64,000 bases of DNA, from NCBI RefSeq assembly GCF_902497785.1, contig NZ_CABVHK010000001.1:186001-250000 (forward strand), given 5' to 3'. Source of the DNA: Pseudomonas fluorescens. GTDB lineage: Bacteria > Pseudomonadota > Gammaproteobacteria > Pseudomonadales > Pseudomonadaceae. The notes below the pieces were generated by a model, which searched no databases, was not told the origin of the DNA, and saw only the letters and a list, made by a program, of their open reading frames with translations. Numbering within the stretch: position 1 is the stretch's first letter; the number at the start of each line of letters is the position of its first letter. The translations under genes were made by a program, and so were the position numbers. Shown piece after piece: positions 60,456-64,000 of the stretch.

Positions 60456-62975
60456 ATGTATCAGCGCAGCCGCACTGCCGGGCTCGTCAGCTTTACGCTC
60501 AGCGCATTGGCCATCGCGATGGCCAGCGAACGTCTGAATGCCGCCGAAGCCACCGAACACGTCGAGGTCGTGGGGCAGGCCGCAAGCATCGACCAAGCGC
60601 TGAAGGAGCAACGCAATTCCGACAGCATCAAGAGCGTGGTGCATGCCGATGGCGTTGCTCAACTGCCGGACGAAAACGTCGCCGAAGCGGTGCAGCGCTT
60701 ACCGGGGGTCAGCGTCGAGCGAGATCAGGGCGAAGGGCGGTTTGTCAGCGTGCGTGGCCTCGGGCCGGACCTCAACAGCGTGACCATCAACGGCACGCTG
60801 GTGCCGTCGCCGGAAAGCGAACGTCGCGCCGTCGCCCTCGACGTGTTGCCCTCGGAACTGGTGCAGTCGTTGTCGGTGATCAAGACCCTGACCCCGGACA
60901 TGGACGCCAACTCCCTGGGCGGCACCGTCGATGTCAAAAGCCTCTCGGCGTTCGATCACAAGGGCCTGTTCTACACCGGCACCAGCGAAGCCAGCTACGA
61001 CAAGAACACTCACCAGACCAGCCCGAAGTTTTCCGGTGCGGCCAGTAATCGCTTCAGCCTCGGCGACGGCATCGACAACTTCGGTGTCGCCGCCGCGCTC
61101 AGCTGGCAGAAGCGCGACTTCGGTTCGGACAACGTCGAAACCGGCGGCGCCTGGGATTTCCAGCAGGGCGCCAGACTTGAGGAGTTCGAGCAACGCGACT
61201 ACGACATCAGCCGCGAACGCGCCGGCGGTGGTCTGAACTTCGACTATAAACCCGATGACCTCAGCAGCTACTACCTGCGCACCCTCTACAGCCGCTACAA
61301 AGACAGCGAAACGCGCAACGCGGCCGCCTTCGAATTCGCCGACCCACAGGCCGCCGGCGAGTTGGGTGACGCCGAAGGCGCGCGCAAACTGAAACGACGC
61401 GAAGAGACCCAGGAAATCCAGTCCTACGTGTTCGGCGGCGAGCGCATGATCGGCCTCTGGACCCTCAGCGGTCAGGCCGGTTACAGCCGCTCCAGCGAAG
61501 ACAGTCCGGGCCATATCGCCAACGCTGCGTTCAACGGCATCGATGACTTCGCCGACAGCGGTTTCTATGACAAAGACAAACCACGGCCGATCGTGGGCCA
61601 AGGGTTTTACGACCCGGCCAATTTCAGCCTCGACAAGGTCGAGTGGGAAAAGCAGAACACCACTGATACCGAGAAGAACCTGCGCCTGGACCTGGCCCGG
61701 GATTACGACTTCAAAGGCTATGCGTCCCAAGTCAAATTCGGCGGCAAGGTCAGTCGGCGCAACAAGGACAACGACCTCGACGCCTGGGTCTACGAAGATT
61801 TCGACGACTTGGGTTTCAGCGATGATCAGCTCAACCTGACGCAATTTCGCAAAGGCAACGTCGACTACCGCCTCGGCGAGTTCGGACCGGGTATCAGTGG
61901 CAGCGCGATCAAGCAATTGATCGGCGGCCTGAATCAGGCGGACTTCTATGACGAGACCGAATCCCGGGTCAATGACTTCAAGATCAGCGAAGACATCAAC
62001 GCCGGCTACCTGATGAACACGATCGATATCGACGATTGGCGCTTCATCGCCGGGATGCGCTACGAAGGCACCGAATTTGAAGCCAAGGGCACCGGCGCGA
62101 CTGACGGCGCGTTCCAGTCCACCGAGACCAAACGTAAATATCACCACTGGTTGCCAGGGCTGCATGCGCGCTATCAACTGGACAAAAACACCCAGGTGCG
62201 AGCGGCCTGGACCAAATCCGTGGTGCGCCCGACCTTCGGCCAACTGGCGCCGGGGTTTGTGATCGACGATGACGAAGCGACCTTCGGCAACCCGGAACTC
62301 AAGCCGCTGGAGTCGAGCAACCTCGACCTCGGCATCGAGCACTTCATGGGCCGCGCCGGCACCGTTTCGGCGTTCGTGTTCTACAAGGACATCAAGAACT
62401 TCGTCTACAACACCGACCTCGCCGGCACCGGCGCCTGGGTCGATTTCGCCGAGGCGCACACCTTCGCCAACGGCGACAGCGCCAAACTCTACGGCCTCGA
62501 ACTGGCCTACTCGCAGAAATTCGACTGGCTGCCGGCGCCGTGGAACGGTCTGCTGATTGGCGCCAACACCACGTTCAGTCGTTCGGATGCCGAGATCAAA
62601 GGCTTCGACGCTGCCAGTGGCGTCATCCGCAAACGCAGCATCGATTTGCCCAACCAGTCCGACACGGTCGGCAACCTGATGCTCGGTTGGGAGGACGACA
62701 AACTGAGCCTGCGCCTGTCGGCCAACTACAAGTCGGATTACCTCTACGAGCTGGCTTCGATCAACGACAAGGCCCATGACCTGCACGTCGATGCCCAGAC
62801 CTTTGTCGACTTCAGCGCCCGTTACTCGCTGACCAAAAACCTGCAGGTCAGCTTCGAGGCGCAGAACCTCACCGACGAACCGTATTTCGTCTACACCGGC
62901 CACCGTTCCTACAACGGCCAGTACGAAGAATACGGCCCGACCTACAAGCTTGGCCTGACCTTCACCCACTTCTAG
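60456..62975 (+). CDS. TonB-dependent outer-membrane receptor
   Basis: An 839-residue receptor. A signal peptide (cleavage near residue 30) is followed by the plug domain (LPDENVAEAVQRLPGVSVERD, SVRGLGPDLNSVTINGT) and a long beta-barrel ending in the typical terminal Phe (GLTFTHF). GGGGAGGA precedes ATG 60456; the frame is open from 59811 but the added part is non-coding. The next gene is a beta-propeller phytase, so import of inositol phosphates or a linked nutrient is likely; that is inference from context. Confidence 0.88.
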   Translation: MYQRSRTAGLVSFTLSALAIAMASERLNAAEATEHVEVVGQAASIDQALKEQRNSDSIKSVVHADGVAQLPDENVAEAVQRLPGVSVERDQGEGRFVSVRGLGPDLNSVTINGTLVPSPESERRAVALDVLPSELVQSLSVIKTLTPDMDANSLGGTVDVKSLSAFDHKGLFYTGTSEASYDKNTHQTSPKFSGAASNRFSLGDGIDNFGVAAALSWQKRDFGSDNVETGGAWDFQQGARLEEFEQRDYDISRERAGGGLNFDYKPDDLSSYYLRTLYSRYKDSETRNAAAFEFADPQAAGELGDAEGARKLKRREETQEIQSYVFGGERMIGLWTLSGQAGYSRSSEDSPGHIANAAFNGIDDFADSGFYDKDKPRPIVGQGFYDPANFSLDKVEWEKQNTTDTEKNLRLDLARDYDFKGYASQVKFGGKVSRRNKDNDLDAWVYEDFDDLGFSDDQLNLTQFRKGNVDYRLGEFGPGISGSAIKQLIGGLNQADFYDETESRVNDFKISEDINAGYLMNTIDIDDWRFIAGMRYEGTEFEAKGTGATDGAFQSTETKRKYHHWLPGLHARYQLDKNTQVRAAWTKSVVRPTFGQLAPGFVIDDDEATFGNPELKPLESSNLDLGIEHFMGRAGTVSAFVFYKDIKNFVYNTDLAGTGAWVDFAEAHTFANGDSAKLYGLELAYSQKFDWLPAPWNGLLIGANTTFSRSDAEIKGFDAASGVIRKRSIDLPNQSDTVGNLMLGWEDDKLSLRLSANYKSDYLYELASINDKAHDLHVDAQTFVDFSARYSLTKNLQVSFEAQNLTDEPYFVYTGHRSYNGQYEEYGPTYKLGLTFTHF

Positions 62976-62996
62976 CCGCGCATCAATTCTGTAGGC

Positions 62997-63054
62997 GCCG
63001 GCTTGCTGGCGAAGGCCAATCGCTCCCGAAGGAGCCGGCTTGCTGGCGAAGGCC
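62997..63054. repeat. Two tandem REP-like units
   Basis: The 21-base sequence beginning GCCGGCTTGCTGGCG occurs at 62997-63017 and 63034-63054, between the receptor and phytase genes. It may modulate mRNA between the two. Confidence 0.65.
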
Positions 63055-63083
63055 GTTACACGATTCCAGGACAAAGGACTTTC

Positions 63084-64000
63084 ATGAGTATTTCGTTTCC
63101 ATCCAAACGTCACTGGCTAGCCGCAGTGATCAGCCTGACCGCCACCCAGTTAATGGCGGCCACCCCAAGCCTGACCCTGACACCCTGGGCCCCGAATCTG
63201 TCGGTCGATGCCGTGGCATTTCTCCCTGCCACCAATGAACGCCTCGCCGCCAGCGCCCGTGACGGCCTCCTGCTGCTCGATGCCCGAGGCCAGGAGCTGG
63301 CGCGTCTGAAAGGATCATTCAGCACCCTCGACAGCCGCGCCGCCGGCCAACAGGTGTTGGTTGCCAGCCTCGACAACAGCCGTCAGCAAGCGCTGCTGGT
63401 CAGCCTCGATCCAGGCAAACGCAGCTGGGGCCAACCGCTGTATCTGCCAACGCGGGATTACCCGGTCAACGGCCTGTGCCTGTACCGCGACGAAGCCAGC
63501 AATCTGTTCCTGTTTCTGGTGGGCGAGGAGGGCAAGGGCGAGCAGTGGCTGGTGGGCAACGGCGCGACGCTTAATCCACAGCCACAACGGGTGCGCGGTC
63601 TGCCGCTGCCACCTTCGGCAACGGATTGCCAGGTCGATGACGGCGCCAATCAGTTGGTGGTCAACGAAGAAAACGTCGGATGGTGGGCTTACCCGGCGCA
63701 TCCCGAAGCCGATGTCACGCGCAGCCCGGTGGCCATGCGCGAACCGTTCGGCCAGATAAAAAAAACCGCTGGCGCCATGGCAGTGTTGCCCGGTGGTCTC
63801 GTTGCGCTGGACCCGAAAGCGGCGCAATTGCATCTCTATCAACAGCAGGGCGAACACTGGTCCGCTCAGGCAACTTTAGCGTTGCCGGGAGTGAAGGACG
63901 CGGAAAACCTCGCGCTGCGCACGACGGACAAAGGCCTGCAAATCCTGCTGCGCGATGACGACGATGGCCGTTTGTATCAGGGCGAGCTCGACTGGCAACC
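63084..64000 (+). CDS. Beta-propeller phytase (partial at 3' end)
   Basis: The frame starts at ATG 63084 behind AAAGGA and runs off the window; 305 residues are seen. A signal peptide (to about residue 26, QLMAATPS) points to the periplasm or outside. The 3-phytase pattern TDCQVDDGANQLVVNEENVGWWAYP resembles the Ca-binding Glu/Asp-rich blade of BPP phytases, which remove phosphate from phytate. Full-length relatives often hold two propellers. It follows the TonB receptor gene by about 105 bases and is probably in the same operon. Confidence 0.8.
   Translation, partial: MSISFPSKRHWLAAVISLTATQLMAATPSLTLTPWAPNLSVDAVAFLPATNERLAASARDGLLLLDARGQELARLKGSFSTLDSRAAGQQVLVASLDNSRQQALLVSLDPGKRSWGQPLYLPTRDYPVNGLCLYRDEASNLFLFLVGEEGKGEQWLVGNGATLNPQPQRVRGLPLPPSATDCQVDDGANQLVVNEENVGWWAYPAHPEADVTRSPVAMREPFGQIKKTAGAMAVLPGGLVALDPKAAQLHLYQQQGEHWSAQATLALPGVKDAENLALRTTDKGLQILLRDDDDGRLYQGELDWQ

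Noticed and set aside
60699..63113. 804-residue antisense open frame on the minus strand
   Set aside because: It mirrors the TonB receptor gene, which has signal peptide, plug and barrel motifs; the antisense text has no start site or domain.
1..64000. CRISPR array
   Set aside because: No regularly spaced repeat-spacer series was seen; the short direct repeats near 37.7, 43.1 and 63.0 kb are too few.

Overview
The window looks like a stretch of a Pseudomonas chromosome, probably of the fluorescens group. The gene content (beta-propeller phytase with its TonB receptor, REP/REPIN repeats, AraC and GGDEF regulators), the GC-rich coding style and the Shine-Dalgarno sites all fit. It falls into four regions.

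Region 1 (about 1-35.8 kb) is a large catabolic cluster. Its gene set matches the dit (abietane diterpenoid, resin acid) cluster characterised in Pseudomonas abietaniphila BKME-9 and Burkholderia xenovorans. It has a Rieske ring-hydroxylating dioxygenase (ditA1A2) with a [3Fe-4S]-type ferredoxin (ditA3), a diol dehydrogenase (ditB), an extradiol ring-cleavage dioxygenase (ditC), FAH-family hydrolases (ditD, ditH and a third copy), an IclR regulator (ditR), an SCPx/Ltp2-like protein with a DUF35 partner (ditF), an acyl-CoA ligase (ditJ), a TetR regulator, two amidohydrolases, beta-oxidation enzymes and a cytochrome P450 (ditQ). A putidaredoxin-like ferredoxin and its reductase probably feed the P450. 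In the known pathway abietanes are oxidised to 7-oxodehydroabietic acid, the aromatic ring is dihydroxylated and cleaved at C11/C12, and the remaining skeleton is shortened by hydrolase, decarboxylase and CoA-ester chemistry. Several promoters here share an AAGTGT element just upstream of the -10 box. The tail (31.5-35.8 kb) is a tight string of glutathione peroxidase, a second panC, a Cache protein, an alpha/beta hydrolase and an MFS transporter.

Region 2 (36.0-43.3 kb) is a recombination zone. An intact tyrosine recombinase abuts the 3' part of a tRNA-Pro(GGG) gene (37628-37672). Next to it is a truncated second integrase, then cargo: an LRAT-like protein, an Aer-type PAS chemoreceptor, an unknown protein and an AT-rich FRG-domain protein. 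A 15-base copy of the tRNA anticodon-arm sequence recurs at 43261-43275. This suggests two elements inserted in tandem at one tRNA site, the left one carrying the dit cluster.

Region 3 (43.6-56.9 kb) holds the most unusual genes. A minus-strand operon encodes three dynamin-like GTPases, a protein with an isoprenoid-synthase-like DDxxD motif and two small accessory proteins, one apparently frameshifted. Divergent to it is a gene for a TPR plus SLOG-like Rossmann protein. Convergent with that is a TIR-domain gene translationally coupled to an nSTAND ATPase gene with a transmembrane segment. Together they look like an uncharacterised membrane-directed and nucleotide-signalling (possibly antiphage) locus. 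That reading is inference.

Region 4 (57.3-64 kb) looks like ordinary core genome: small proteins, an AraC regulator co-transcribed with a degenerate GGDEF membrane protein, a REPIN, a TonB-dependent receptor and a beta-propeller phytase cut by the window end.
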